DNA of 64,000 nucleotides, from the NCBI GenBank assembly GCA_024636955.1, contig JAGXGB010000011.1, positions 1 through 64,000 on the forward strand, written 5' to 3'. Every line of letters starts with the position of its first letter. The stretch's first letter is position 1. The position numbers and the translations under genes were made by a program. Shown one piece after another: positions 29,180-39,384 of this stretch. The notes under the pieces are model-generated. The model was given only the letters and a program-made list of their open reading frames with translations, had not been told where the DNA came from and ran no database searches. Source of the DNA: Bacteroidales bacterium. Lineage in GTDB: Bacteria > Bacteroidota > Bacteroidia > Bacteroidales > Lentimicrobiaceae.

Positions 29180-29515
29180 TTACAACTCTTGCTTTAAATC
29201 AAGCAGGAAAGACTTAATGTCCTGGAGTGTTTTTACGATTTGATGATTATCAGATACTTCTGCAAAATTCCCTTTTAACTTCTCTTTAGCACCATTCAGG
29301 GTATATCCCCGCTCTTTAACGAGATGGTAGATTATGTGAAAATTATCAACATCGGCCTGGGTAAAAAAGCGATTGCCTTTTTTATTCCTGAAAGGTTTTA
29401 TAATATCAAATTCGTTCTCCCAAAACCTGATCAGAGAAATATTAACATTGAAGATAGTAGCTACTTCACCAATGCGGTAATAGACCTTTTTTATAACAGG
29501 TTTTTTATATGGCAT
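29180..29515 (-). CDS. MerR family transcriptional regulator
   Basis: YYRIGEVATIFNVNISLIRFWENEFDIIKPFRNKKGNRFFTQADVD. Confidence 0.93.
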   Translation of the reverse strand: MPYKKPVIKKVYYRIGEVATIFNVNISLIRFWENEFDIIKPFRNKKGNRFFTQADVDNFHIIYHLVKERGYTLNGAKEKLKGNFAEVSDNHQIVKTLQDIKSFLLDLKQEL

Positions 29516-29521
29516 GATCTA

Positions 29522-30493
29522 CTAGTCAAGGGTTTGTGAAGGCCTTTGCGACAATTCAATCATTAATTCGTATTCTTCGGGAGTAATGTCGTTAAAGAAG
29601 TAGTTAATCGGGTCAACTGATTTGTTATTCTTACGTACTTCATAATGCAAATGCGGAGCTGTTGATTTACCTGTGTTTCCAACTCTTCCTATTACCTGGC
29701 CACGTTTTACTTTATCACCGCGTTTTACATCTATTTTTGAAAGGTGGGCATATAGGGTTTGGTAGCCGAAACCGTGATTAATAATAATGCAGTTACCATA
29801 ACCACCCCTTGTACGTTCAATTTTTGATACAGTGCCATCACCAGTTGAATAAATTTCTGTGCCTACACTGGCTGTAAAATCAATACCTTCATGAAACTTG
29901 GTAACCTTATAGAAAGGGTCAGTGCGATATCCAAAGTATGAGCCTATTCGCCTGAGATCCTTATTTGATACCGGCTGAATTGCAGGTATTGAAGCCATCA
30001 TTTCATCCTTACGCTTTGCAAGGTTAAAAACTTCATCGTACGATTTCGATTGCACATAAAGCTGACTGGCAATCATGTCGAGCTTCCTGGTAGTATTCTT
30101 AATTATCTCAGTATTCTTATAACCTTCGAGCTTTTCATAACGATTCGCACCCCCGAAACCAGCTTTTCTGATGCTTGAAGGTATTGGTTCTGACTCAAAG
30201 ATTACCCTGTAAATATTGTCATCCCTGTCCTGAAGGTCAGCCACAACAGCCTGCACTCTTTCAAGGCGGTCATTAAGAATTTTATATTGCAACTCATATT
30301 GCTCTAATTCCCGCACAAGCATTCTTTCTTTCGGAGAATCGAGAAAATTGTAGGCTATCAGCAGAACTACGGTAGCGAAAACTAAACTTGTTGCAACAAC
30401 TGAAACAAAACGGGTAAATTTCTGACGGAAAGACACTTGGACTTTCTCAATTTTCAACGATTTAGGGTTGAAATGATATCGTGTTTTCGACAT
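29522..30493 (-). CDS. M23 family metallopeptidase
   Basis: GSYFGYRTDPFYKVTKFHEGIDFTASVGTEIYSTGDGTV; GKSTAPHLHYEVRKN. Confidence 0.95.
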   Translation of the reverse strand: MSKTRYHFNPKSLKIEKVQVSFRQKFTRFVSVVATSLVFATVVLLIAYNFLDSPKERMLVRELEQYELQYKILNDRLERVQAVVADLQDRDDNIYRVIFESEPIPSSIRKAGFGGANRYEKLEGYKNTEIIKNTTRKLDMIASQLYVQSKSYDEVFNLAKRKDEMMASIPAIQPVSNKDLRRIGSYFGYRTDPFYKVTKFHEGIDFTASVGTEIYSTGDGTVSKIERTRGGYGNCIIINHGFGYQTLYAHLSKIDVKRGDKVKRGQVIGRVGNTGKSTAPHLHYEVRKNNKSVDPINYFFNDITPEEYELMIELSQRPSQTLD

Positions 30494-30573
30494 GAAATAA
30501 ATATAATTGAAATCAAAATACAGCAATCGCAATCCACTTTCAACGATGCTGTCGCAAAATTAAACTTTTAAAC

Positions 30574-30581
30574 TAAATTTG
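30574..30581 (+). promoter_or_regulatory. Bacteroidota-type -7 element (TAAATTTG) upstream of alaS
   Basis: Exact TAnnTTTG match upstream of the start codon. Confidence 0.45.
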
Positions 30582-30636
30582 CAAGCCCTTAACCACCAAA
30601 AAATACACTTTTAACATCACATTTCATCGTAACTCA

Positions 30637-33249
30637 TTGAATATGAATGCTCAGGAAATAAGACAAGCCTTTCTATTTTTTTTTGAATCTAAACAACACC
30701 ATATAGTACCATCAGCACCAATGGTCATTAAAGATGACCCTACCCTGATGTTCACAAATGCTGGTATGAACCAGTTTAAGGATATTTTTCTTGGTAATTC
30801 GTCTGTTAAATTCGCAAGAATTGCAAATACCCAAAAATGCCTCCGGGTTTCAGGGAAGCACAACGACCTTGAAGAAGTTGGACATGACACCTACCACCAT
30901 ACAATGTTTGAAATGCTTGGCAACTGGTCCTTTGGCGATTATTTCAAAAAAGATGCTATTGAATGGGCATGGGAATTCCTCACTGAAACTGTAAAAATTG
31001 ATAAAAACCGTATATATGTCACCATATTCGGGGGTGATGAAGGCGATAAGCTAGAAGCTGATATGGAAGCTTATGGCTATTGGGAGCCTTTAATTGCAAA
31101 GGACAGGATACTCAGAGGCAGTAAAAAGGACAACTTTTGGGAAATGGGCGACTCAGGGCCATGCGGACCATGCTCTGAAATACATGTTGACATACGTGAC
31201 GATGCACAAAGAAAAGAAATTGATGGTGCATCATTGGTAAATGTAGGCGATCCGCTGGTAATTGAAATATGGAATCTTGTGTTCATGGAGTTTAACAGGC
31301 TTGCAAATGGCTCATTACAACCACTGCCGGCTAAGCATGTTGATACAGGTATGGGGTTTGAACGTCTTTGCATGGTATTGCAGGGAAAAAAGTCGAATTA
31401 TGATACTGATGTTTTTCAACCTATTATCAATGAGATTTCGCGAATAAGCAATGTAAAGTATGGTCAGTCGCCTGCAACAGACATTGCCATGCGCGTTATA
31501 GCCGATCACTTACGTACCATTGCCTTTGCAATCGCTGATGGCCAGTTGCCTTCTAATAATAAGGCAGGATATGTTATCAGGCGAATTTTGCGCAGAGCAG
31601 TAAGATATGGCTATACCTTCCTTGATTTAAGCCAGCCTTTTATAAATAAACTCGTACCTGTGCTGGTTAGAGAGATGGGAACCTATTTCAGTGAACTGAA
31701 AAGCCAGATGGACCTGATTATAAAGGTAGTTACTGAAGAGGAAGCATCATTTTTACGCACATTGTCGCATGGCATTTCTAAATTCAACCAGTATACAGCT
31801 AATAATCCCGGTTCAAAAATAACAGGTGAGTTTGCATTTGAGTTATATGACACTTACGGTTTCCCGATTGACCTTACCAGTTTGATGGCAAGAGAACAAA
31901 ACCTTGAAGTTGATATGGAAGCCTTTCAGCGTGGACTACAACAGCAAAAAGAGCGCTCACGAAAGGACGCCAGCGTTGAAGTTGATGATTGGATAATCTT
32001 AAAAGATGACCATTCAGAAACCTTTGTTGGCTATGACACCCTCGAATCAAATACTTTTATTACACGGTACAGGAAAGTGAATTCAAAGGGCAAGTCTTTT
32101 TACCAGGTGGTATTAGCTGAAACACCTTTCTATGCTGAATCAGGCGGACAAGCCGGGGATACTGGAATAATAGAAATAAACGGAAAAAAAATTATTGTTC
32201 AGGATACAAAAAAAGAAAACAACCTGATCATACATCTTTGCAATGAATTACCTGAATCACCTGAAGCAAGTGTTCATGCAGTTGTTTCAGAAGAAAGCAG
32301 GATTAGAACTGCAAATAATCATTCCGCAACACACCTGCTCCATCAGGCACTTCGCACTGTATTAGGCAATCATGTTGAACAGAAAGGTTCGTTTGTGCAT
32401 CCTGACTATCTGCGTTTTGACTTCGCACATTTCCAAAGGATGAGCGACGCTGAAGTACTTCAAGTAGAAACCATCGTAAATAACCTTGTACGTAAAAACC
32501 TTGGAAGAGAGGAATGGAGGGCAGTTCCGATAGAAGAGGCAAGGGAAAAAGGTGCATTGGCTTTGTTTGGTGAAAAATATGGTGATACAGTTAGGATGAT
32601 CAAATTTGGTGAATCAATTGAATTGTGCGGAGGCACGCATGTAACTGCCACAGGACAAATTGGTTTGTTCAAAATAACTTCAGAATCGGCAATTGCTGCC
32701 GGGGTTCGTCGTATTGAGGCAATTACCGGTGAGAAGGCAGAAGCATACTATTATAGCCAGAACGAGTTGCTTGATGAGATAAAATCATTATTGAAAAATA
32801 ATACTGATCCATTGAAAGCGGTTAAGAATTTGCTTGACGAAAATGCTGAATTGAAATCAGTTATTGAAAAGAATAATGCTGAAATAGTTCAAAACCTATA
32901 TCTTGACTTATCATCAGCTTATCAGCAACACGAAACATATAGACTGATAGTTTCTAAGGTGAACCTTGAACCTAACGCCGTTCGTGATCTTACATTCAAG
33001 TTGTTACATGGAAATGACGACCTAATAGTAATCATTGGTTCGCAGAGTGATAATAAGCCAATGTTAACAGTTGCTATTTCAGAAGAGCTTGTGAAACAGA
33101 AAGGCTTAAATGCTTCAACAATAATCAAAGAGCCAGCAAAAGAGATAAAAGGAGGTGGTGGAGGCCAGTCGCATTACGCAACCGCGGGAGGTAAGGATGT
33201 TAGTGGTCTTGATGCTGCTATAAAAAAAGCACAAGCTTTGATACTTTAG
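30637..33249 (+). CDS. alaS: Alanine--tRNA ligase
   Basis: FTNAGMNQFKDIFLG, HHTMFEMLGNWSFGDYFKK, NHSATHLLHQALR, ELCGGTHV, GGGGGQSHYATAGG. Confidence 0.98.
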   Translation: MNMNAQEIRQAFLFFFESKQHHIVPSAPMVIKDDPTLMFTNAGMNQFKDIFLGNSSVKFARIANTQKCLRVSGKHNDLEEVGHDTYHHTMFEMLGNWSFGDYFKKDAIEWAWEFLTETVKIDKNRIYVTIFGGDEGDKLEADMEAYGYWEPLIAKDRILRGSKKDNFWEMGDSGPCGPCSEIHVDIRDDAQRKEIDGASLVNVGDPLVIEIWNLVFMEFNRLANGSLQPLPAKHVDTGMGFERLCMVLQGKKSNYDTDVFQPIINEISRISNVKYGQSPATDIAMRVIADHLRTIAFAIADGQLPSNNKAGYVIRRILRRAVRYGYTFLDLSQPFINKLVPVLVREMGTYFSELKSQMDLIIKVVTEEEASFLRTLSHGISKFNQYTANNPGSKITGEFAFELYDTYGFPIDLTSLMAREQNLEVDMEAFQRGLQQQKERSRKDASVEVDDWIILKDDHSETFVGYDTLESNTFITRYRKVNSKGKSFYQVVLAETPFYAESGGQAGDTGIIEINGKKIIVQDTKKENNLIIHLCNELPESPEASVHAVVSEESRIRTANNHSATHLLHQALRTVLGNHVEQKGSFVHPDYLRFDFAHFQRMSDAEVLQVETIVNNLVRKNLGREEWRAVPIEEAREKGALALFGEKYGDTVRMIKFGESIELCGGTHVTATGQIGLFKITSESAIAAGVRRIEAITGEKAEAYYYSQNELLDEIKSLLKNNTDPLKAVKNLLDENAELKSVIEKNNAEIVQNLYLDLSSAYQQHETYRLIVSKVNLEPNAVRDLTFKLLHGNDDLIVIIGSQSDNKPMLTVAISEELVKQKGLNASTIIKEPAKEIKGGGGGQSHYATAGGKDVSGLDAAIKKAQALIL

Positions 33250-33352
33250 GCTTGAACATTCAACAAGATAGCTGTGAAAAGAAAACTTTTTGACTAATGT
33301 ATTGTTATTTAGCTTAATTTAGAAAATAGCAATCATTTCATTATATAGACCA

Positions 33353-34234
33353 ATGATTAAATATTCAATTAAAGACCTGGAACAGCTCTCTGGTATAAAA
33401 GCGCATACCATTAGAATCTGGGAAAAAAGATATGGTTTATTTGAACCTGAACGTACTCCAACAAACATCAGGTACTATTCTGATGAGGATTTGAAAAAGC
33501 TGCTCAATGTTACCATTCTTAACCGTAATGGATATAAAATATCCAATATTGTATCAATGGAAAATGGCGAGATGAATGAAAGGATCATTGAAATATCTGA
33601 TTCATTTCATGACTTCACCAACCAAATCGAGCAACTTACTGTTGCCATGATTGACTTTGACGAAGTGCGCTTTGAAAGAGTTCTATCATCATCAGTAATA
33701 AAAATTGGATTTGACGAAACAGTAACCCGCATATTGTACCCTTTCTTTGAAAGGATTGGAGTACTCTGGCAAATTGGCACAATTTACCCGGCGCAGGAGC
33801 ATTTTGTATCAAACCTTATTAGGCAGAAGCTTATTATTGCAATTGATGGCCAGGTTGGAAATTTCAAAATTGATCCCCAAACTTTCCTGCTTTTCCTGCC
33901 TCCTAATGAATGGCATGAACTAGGTTTGTTATTTTACAACTATCTTATAAGGAAGGCTGGTCACAATGTAATTTACCTCGGGCAGTCACTCCCTCTTGAA
34001 GATTTGTCTGAAATCAAAAATAAGCAGAAAATTGATTATCTATTTACATATTTTACTACCCCAATTACTGATAAGAAATATAGTGAAGCCATAATGCATC
34101 TTAGCCAATCATTCATTGATAATAAAATTTATGTCTCAGGATTGCAAACCCTTGAACATAAAATGGAAATGCCTGATAACATTGAACTTATTAAGCAGCC
34201 ACGTGTTTTCCTTGATCAATTGGTAACGGCGTAA
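33353..34234 (+). CDS. MerR family regulator with B12-binding-like C-terminal domain (CarH/LitR-like)
   Basis: MerR HTH HTIRIWEKRYGLFEPERTPTNIRYYS; WQIGTIYPAQEH (Wx9EH); PPNEWHELG (ExHxxG). Confidence 0.88.
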   Translation: MIKYSIKDLEQLSGIKAHTIRIWEKRYGLFEPERTPTNIRYYSDEDLKKLLNVTILNRNGYKISNIVSMENGEMNERIIEISDSFHDFTNQIEQLTVAMIDFDEVRFERVLSSSVIKIGFDETVTRILYPFFERIGVLWQIGTIYPAQEHFVSNLIRQKLIIAIDGQVGNFKIDPQTFLLFLPPNEWHELGLLFYNYLIRKAGHNVIYLGQSLPLEDLSEIKNKQKIDYLFTYFTTPITDKKYSEAIMHLSQSFIDNKIYVSGLQTLEHKMEMPDNIELIKQPRVFLDQLVTA

Positions 34235-34257
34235 ATCCTTCAAATTATTGAAATATT

Positions 34258-34290
34258 TAAAAAGTTGTCCCTAATGTGGACAACTTTTTG
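34258..34290 (+). terminator. Intrinsic terminator
   Basis: AAAAAGTTGTCC..GGACAACTTTTTG. Confidence 0.8.
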
Positions 34291-34532
34291 TTTTTACCAA
34301 AAGTCTAAAATAGTCACTTGCACCGTAATAAGTTAAACAATAGTAAAACTTCAGTTGTTTTTCCTTAATGAGGACATTTTATGTCCCACTATGGGGTCAA
34401 TTACAACATGTTAACTATATAGCACGCATTTAAGTCTTATTCTTAAACACTTTTTACTGGTTTTATTCTCTTTATTTTCAGTTGTTTAAGTAATCTTTTG
34501 CATTTTTATGCAATTTTATGACACTTAATGTT

Positions 34533-34540
34533 TACTTTTG
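34533..34540 (+). promoter_or_regulatory. Bacteroidota-type -7 element (TACTTTTG) upstream of ECF sigma gene
   Basis: Exact TAnnTTTG match 48 bp before the ATG. Confidence 0.5.
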
Positions 34541-34587
34541 CACGCTATTTGTTAAACAGTTTATATTCATTCAAACAAAGGTGAGTT

Positions 34588-35094
34588 ATGACAGCAATTG
34601 AATTTAACAGTAAGCTTATAGGTTTGCACGAAAACCTCTCATTTTTTGCCAACACGTTAACCAATAATAGAGAAGAGGCAAAAGATCTTATACAGGACAC
34701 CTATCTTAAGGCACTAATCCATAAAGACAAATTTGAATCAAATACAAACCTTAAGGCGTGGACCTACACGATTATGAAAAATACCTTCATAAATAATTAT
34801 CGCAGGAACCAAAAAGCAAATACTATAGTTGATACTACTGAAGACCTCTATTTCCTTAATATACCGCGTCGTTCAGATTTTGTATCACCTGATTCTCAAC
34901 TTCAAACTAAGGAAATAGAAGCAAGCATTGCCAAGCTTGAAGAAGACCAGCGTACACCTTTTGAGATGCACACTGAAGGTTATAAATACAAAGAGATAGC
35001 TGAAAACCTGAATTTGTCAATTGGGACAGTTAAAAGCAGGATATTCTTTACACGGAAAAAGCTAATGGATTCTTTGAAAGATTTTAAAAGCTAA
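34588..35094 (+). CDS. RNA polymerase sigma factor, ECF/sigma-70 family
   Basis: EEAKDLIQDTYLKALIHKDKFESNTNLKAWTYTIMKNTFINNYRR; YKYKEIAENLNLSIGTVKSRIFFTRKKL. Confidence 0.95.
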   Translation: MTAIEFNSKLIGLHENLSFFANTLTNNREEAKDLIQDTYLKALIHKDKFESNTNLKAWTYTIMKNTFINNYRRNQKANTIVDTTEDLYFLNIPRRSDFVSPDSQLQTKEIEASIAKLEEDQRTPFEMHTEGYKYKEIAENLNLSIGTVKSRIFFTRKKLMDSLKDFKS

Positions 35095-35131
35095 CACCTT
35101 AATTTTAAAGTATCATTAAAGCATATTAAGT

Positions 35132-35170
35132 AAAACGAGAGAAGCTGCATGTAGCAGCTTCTCTCGTTTT
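35132..35170 (+). terminator. Strong intrinsic terminator of the sigma factor gene
   Basis: Perfect 17-bp stem AAAACGAGAGAAGCTGC-ATGTA-GCAGCTTCTCTCGTTTT. Confidence 0.88.
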
Positions 35171-35287
35171 GTCGTTTGAATTATTGTCTACAAGTTGTTT
35201 AAGGTTTAATAGCTTATCGTTTAATTTAAATTAACAGACTGTTATGCTATTTTGATTGATTAGAATAACACAATCCAACATAAACCT

Positions 35288-36274
35288 TTAAACAATTGCT
35301 GAATTCTGGTTTTCTGTCTTGTTAGATTCAATTTTTTCATTAATAGGCTCATAAGGGATTGTAAAATAGAATATTGAGCCATTGCCTGGTGATGATTCTC
35401 CTCTCATCTCTCCACCCAACATCTCAACAAACTTTTGTGATAAAGTCAAGCCTAGTCCTATACCTCCAAAATTCCTTGTATTGCTATCATCAACCTGCCG
35501 GAATCGTTGGAATACAATATCAAGCTTTTCCTGAGGGAAACCTAATCCTGTATCCTTTACATAGAATTCAATCATTGAGTGATCTTTGAGCTCATAACCT
35601 ATCTCCACATACCCTGAACTTGTATATTTCAATGCATTTTCAATGAGATTGAATAATGTTTGCCTTAACTTACGGGGATCAGTGTTTATAGAAAAGGTGT
35701 TTTCTCTGGTAGGTTTTTTGATTTTGATACTTACATCTGTTTGTTCGTTTAGTTCTTTTTCCATGTTAAAAAAGGTCACCAAACTAGAAAGCAATTCATT
35801 TATCTGGCATTCTTCCTTATATAAAGTAGTAATCCCTGATTCTATCAGAGCAATACTAAATATCTCATCCATCATATCTAGCAGTTTGTTGCTATTTCGA
35901 TGAATTATTTCAATGTATTGGTGGTTTTCTCCATCATTTTCCCCTGGTGTTTGCAACAGTGAAGAGAAACCCATGATAGCATTAAGCGGAGTGCGAATTT
36001 CATGCGACATATTTGCCAGAAAAGATGACTTTAATTTATCTGACTCCTCAGCTCTCTTTTTTATAAAATCAAGTTCTTGAACAGTTGAGGTATAGAGCGT
36101 ATTTGCTTTTTCTAATTGATCCTTAAGTAAAGAATTTTCCTTTGACAGTTTTCTATAGTAGTATATGAATGCAGCAAAGCCAAGAATGAACAAAATCATA
36201 CTGCCTGCAGGAAGCAGGAAGTTAAAATTAGCTGTAAGCGGAAAGGATGACATAGTGTAAATATGGGTATTCAA
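35288..36274 (-). CDS. Sensor histidine kinase (HisKA + HATPase)
   Basis: SSFLANMSHEIRTPLNAIMGFSSLL H-box; FYVKDTGLGFP; NFGGIGLGLTLSQKFVEMLGG. Confidence 0.95.
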   Translation of the reverse strand: MNTHIYTMSSFPLTANFNFLLPAGSMILFILGFAAFIYYYRKLSKENSLLKDQLEKANTLYTSTVQELDFIKKRAEESDKLKSSFLANMSHEIRTPLNAIMGFSSLLQTPGENDGENHQYIEIIHRNSNKLLDMMDEIFSIALIESGITTLYKEECQINELLSSLVTFFNMEKELNEQTDVSIKIKKPTRENTFSINTDPRKLRQTLFNLIENALKYTSSGYVEIGYELKDHSMIEFYVKDTGLGFPQEKLDIVFQRFRQVDDSNTRNFGGIGLGLTLSQKFVEMLGGEMRGESSPGNGSIFYFTIPYEPINEKIESNKTENQNSAIV

Positions 36275-36310
36275 ATATAAGATAATAAAATGAACGTTTT
36301 GAATATTTCA

Positions 36311-36940
36311 TTAAAAAACTATAGTGTGTATTCCAAACTCATAATGTTTAAGCATAATGTCCTTCATCCAGTCATAATGCTCTTTATTATTTACAAAATC
36401 TAGTCTGTTTGTGTCAACAATAAGTATTCGCATATCATTAAGCTTTCGCAAATGTTCAAAGTAGCCGTCCTGAATTCGCTGCAAATACGAATGTTCTATC
36501 TCCTGCTCGTACGACCTCCCTCTTAGTATTATGTTTGATTTTAGACGGTTTACAGATGCATAGAGGTATACCACCAGATCAGGACTTGGGAGTGAGAGGT
36601 TAATAATACTAAAAAGCTTGGAGTATAAATTGAATTCATCCTCTGGTAATGTCGCTTTTGAAAATATGAGTGACTTATTGATGAAATAATCAGAAATGAT
36701 AGTATTCTTAAACAGGTCAGTTACTGACAATTCAGTTTTTAACTGCTGGAACCGGCTGGCGAGAAACGATAGCTCAAGCGGGAATGCGTACTTATCAGGA
36801 TCTTTATAAAACTTAGGCAGAAAATCATTTTCTTCAAATTGCTCAAGAATTAACCTCGCGTTTAAATCTGCACTCAGCATTTGAGCCAGAGAAGTCTTCC
36901 CCGCACCTATTGTACCTTCAATTGCTATATAATTATACAT
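36311..36940 (-). CDS. Deoxynucleoside kinase
   Basis: YIAIEGTIGAGKTSLAQMLSADL; SDYFINKSLIFSKATL; ILRGRSYEQEIEHSYLQRI. Confidence 0.9.
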   Translation of the reverse strand: MYNYIAIEGTIGAGKTSLAQMLSADLNARLILEQFEENDFLPKFYKDPDKYAFPLELSFLASRFQQLKTELSVTDLFKNTIISDYFINKSLIFSKATLPEDEFNLYSKLFSIINLSLPSPDLVVYLYASVNRLKSNIILRGRSYEQEIEHSYLQRIQDGYFEHLRKLNDMRILIVDTNRLDFVNNKEHYDWMKDIMLKHYEFGIHTIVF

Positions 36941-36955
36941 TAGTCGTCACAATGA

Positions 36956-37438
36956 TTACATATTTTTAACCCAACTCGTGTCAGTGCAGGTTTCCAATAA
37001 CCTTTCAACAGTGATATGGAGACCCGGGTGTTCAAACTCAGCAGCAATTTCAGCAAGCGGAACAAGTACAAATCGTCGCAGATGCAATCGTTCATGTGGG
37101 ATTACAAGGTGATCAAGATTTAATATTGAATCATCATAAAACAGGATATCAATATCAATAGTTCTGGGTTGATTCCTTTGATCTGACCTGATTCTGCCGA
37201 GTTCTATCTCAATATTAAGTAAAGTTTGTAGTAACTCTTCGGGTTTTAATTCGGTTTGCACTTTAATTACCTTATTAATAAACGGAAGCGGATTAGCAGT
37301 TCCCCATGGTTCAGTTTCATAATATGATGATGCAGTGCTAATTATGCCAGCTTTAGCAGAAATTAGTTCTAATGCCCTGGCAATAATTAGTATTCTGTCG
37401 CCAACATTACTTCCTAAAAGCAAATATGCTTCACTCAT
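36956..37438 (-). CDS. folK: 2-amino-4-hydroxy-6-hydroxymethyldihydropteridine diphosphokinase
   Basis: AYLLLGSNVGDR, YETEPWG, RNQPRTIDIDILFYDD, IPHERLHLRRFVLVPLAEIA. Confidence 0.96.
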   Translation of the reverse strand: MSEAYLLLGSNVGDRILIIARALELISAKAGIISTASSYYETEPWGTANPLPFINKVIKVQTELKPEELLQTLLNIEIELGRIRSDQRNQPRTIDIDILFYDDSILNLDHLVIPHERLHLRRFVLVPLAEIAAEFEHPGLHITVERLLETCTDTSWVKNM

Positions 37439-37517
37439 GCAATATAATTTGCAGTAAATGTAGTCTGTTTTTTAAAATATTCTAACTTTGAAAAACTTAC
37501 AAAACAAAGTAATCACC

Positions 37518-39287
37518 ATGAGACAGTTTTTCAAATTCATGCTTGCATCAATGGCCGGTTTTATTCTGACCATGTTGATAATGTTCTTCATAGCTTCAAT
37601 CTTTATAGCCTCCATGATTGCATTGGCAGGCAAAAAGGAAGTAGTTATACACTCAAACTCGGTTCTGCACCTTAGCTTTGATAAGGCTGTACCTGAGAGA
37701 AGTCCGGCTGCACCCTTTGCATTTGGTGGTTTGGACGGCTTCAGAAGCACCAACACACCTGGTTTGCTTGAAACCCTTGATCTTATTAAAAACGCTGGTG
37801 AAGATGACAATATTAAAGGTATATACCTTGATATGAGTGATGTTCCCTCAGGTTTGGCTACACTTGAAGAAATCAGGAATGGATTGATTGAATTTAAGAA
37901 GTCGGGTAAGTTCATCTATGCTTATGGCGAAGTATACTCTCAAAAGGCTTATTACCTGGCGAGTGTTGCTGACCAGATAGTAGTTAACCCTGAAGGAGCG
38001 ATTGATTTTAAAGGCTTAACCGGACAGGTTATGTTTTTAAAAGGATTGCTTTCCAAACTCGACATCAATGCTCAGATTATCCGCCACGGAAAGTATAAAA
38101 GCGCTATTGAGCCCCTTATTTCTGACAAAATGAGTGAGGCAAATAAAGAGCAAACTATAACCTATATTGGGGCTATCTGGAATCATATGGTTGACGGCAT
38201 TAGCCAGGCAAGAAATATACCTACCGCTAATTTAATGACAGTTGCCGACTCACTTAAGCTAGAGACAGCAGAGGAGGCTGTTGAACAGGGCTTTGCTGAT
38301 CAGGCGGCTTATAAGGATCAATTTATTGACATGTTGAAATCTAAGCTTGGTATAGAGGAAAATGACAAACTGCGCTTAGTTTCATTAAACAAATACAAAT
38401 CAAACAAACCGGCTACTTCAGAAAAACGTTCCAGGAACAAGATTGCAATTGTATATGCTGTTGGTGACATTGGAAGTGGCGAAGGCGATGAAGAATCAAT
38501 CGGATCAGAGCGTATTTCCAAGGCACTACGCAAAGCAAGGCTTGACAGCACTGTTAAAGCCATTGTGTTCCGCATTAACTCACCTGGAGGAAGCGCACTT
38601 GCATCTGATGTAATATGGAGGGAAGTAACACTTGCCCGTGAAGTTAAACCAGTGATTGCATCAATGGGAAACCTTGCAGCATCGGGCGGTTACTACATAG
38701 CATGTGCTGCTGATACAATCATTGCTAACCCTACAACACTTACCGGCTCTATTGGTGTATTCGGCGTAATACCTGATTTCCAGAAGTTCTTCAGCAACAA
38801 GATGGGTATAACCTTTGATCATGTTAAAACTAATGAAAATGCTGATTACATTTCAGTAACCCGCCCAATGACTTCTTATGAAGAAAAGGTGCTGACTAAT
38901 TCTGTTGAAAGGATATACACAACTTTCATCGGCCATGTTGCTGATGGTAGGTCAATGGATGTTGCAGATGTTGACAGCATAGGTCAGGGCAGAGTATGGA
39001 GTGGAATTGACGGCTTACGAATCAATCTTGTTGATGAAACCGGAGGATTACGCAGAGCTATTGAAGTTGCTAAAACAATGGCAGGTTTGGATGATTACAG
39101 GATAATTAGCTTACCTGCTCAAAAAGATCCTTTTACACAAATAATGGAAGACTTAACAGGTGATTCAGAAGATGCACACCTTCGCAACCAGTTTGGTGTT
39201 TTCTATCCTTACTTTAAAGAGATTAAGGCACTTTCAAATATGAAGGGTGTACAGGCGCGTATGCCTTATATTATTGAAGTTAACTAA
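37518..39287 (+). CDS. sppA: Signal peptide peptidase SppA (67K type)
   Basis: FRINSPGGSALASDVIWREV; ASMGNLAASGGYYIACAAD; two peptidase S49 domains. Confidence 0.94.
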   Translation: MRQFFKFMLASMAGFILTMLIMFFIASIFIASMIALAGKKEVVIHSNSVLHLSFDKAVPERSPAAPFAFGGLDGFRSTNTPGLLETLDLIKNAGEDDNIKGIYLDMSDVPSGLATLEEIRNGLIEFKKSGKFIYAYGEVYSQKAYYLASVADQIVVNPEGAIDFKGLTGQVMFLKGLLSKLDINAQIIRHGKYKSAIEPLISDKMSEANKEQTITYIGAIWNHMVDGISQARNIPTANLMTVADSLKLETAEEAVEQGFADQAAYKDQFIDMLKSKLGIEENDKLRLVSLNKYKSNKPATSEKRSRNKIAIVYAVGDIGSGEGDEESIGSERISKALRKARLDSTVKAIVFRINSPGGSALASDVIWREVTLAREVKPVIASMGNLAASGGYYIACAADTIIANPTTLTGSIGVFGVIPDFQKFFSNKMGITFDHVKTNENADYISVTRPMTSYEEKVLTNSVERIYTTFIGHVADGRSMDVADVDSIGQGRVWSGIDGLRINLVDETGGLRRAIEVAKTMAGLDDYRIISLPAQKDPFTQIMEDLTGDSEDAHLRNQFGVFYPYFKEIKALSNMKGVQARMPYIIEVN

Positions 39288-39326
39288 GCAATGCGTTGCT
39301 AATATTCACTTTAGGTGATTACAAAT

Positions 39327-39360
39327 AAAAAGGGGCTGTCATACATTGACAGCCTCTTTT
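39327..39360. terminator. Intrinsic terminator between convergent genes
   Basis: AAAAGGGGCTGTCA-TACAT-TGACAGCCTCTTTT (one mismatch). Confidence 0.7.
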
Positions 39361-39384
39361 TATATTAGTTAAGAGCGATTGCAA

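Noticed and set aside
37472-37915. 147-aa ORF antisense to sppA
   Set aside because: Shadow ORF across the N-terminal region of a confident gene.
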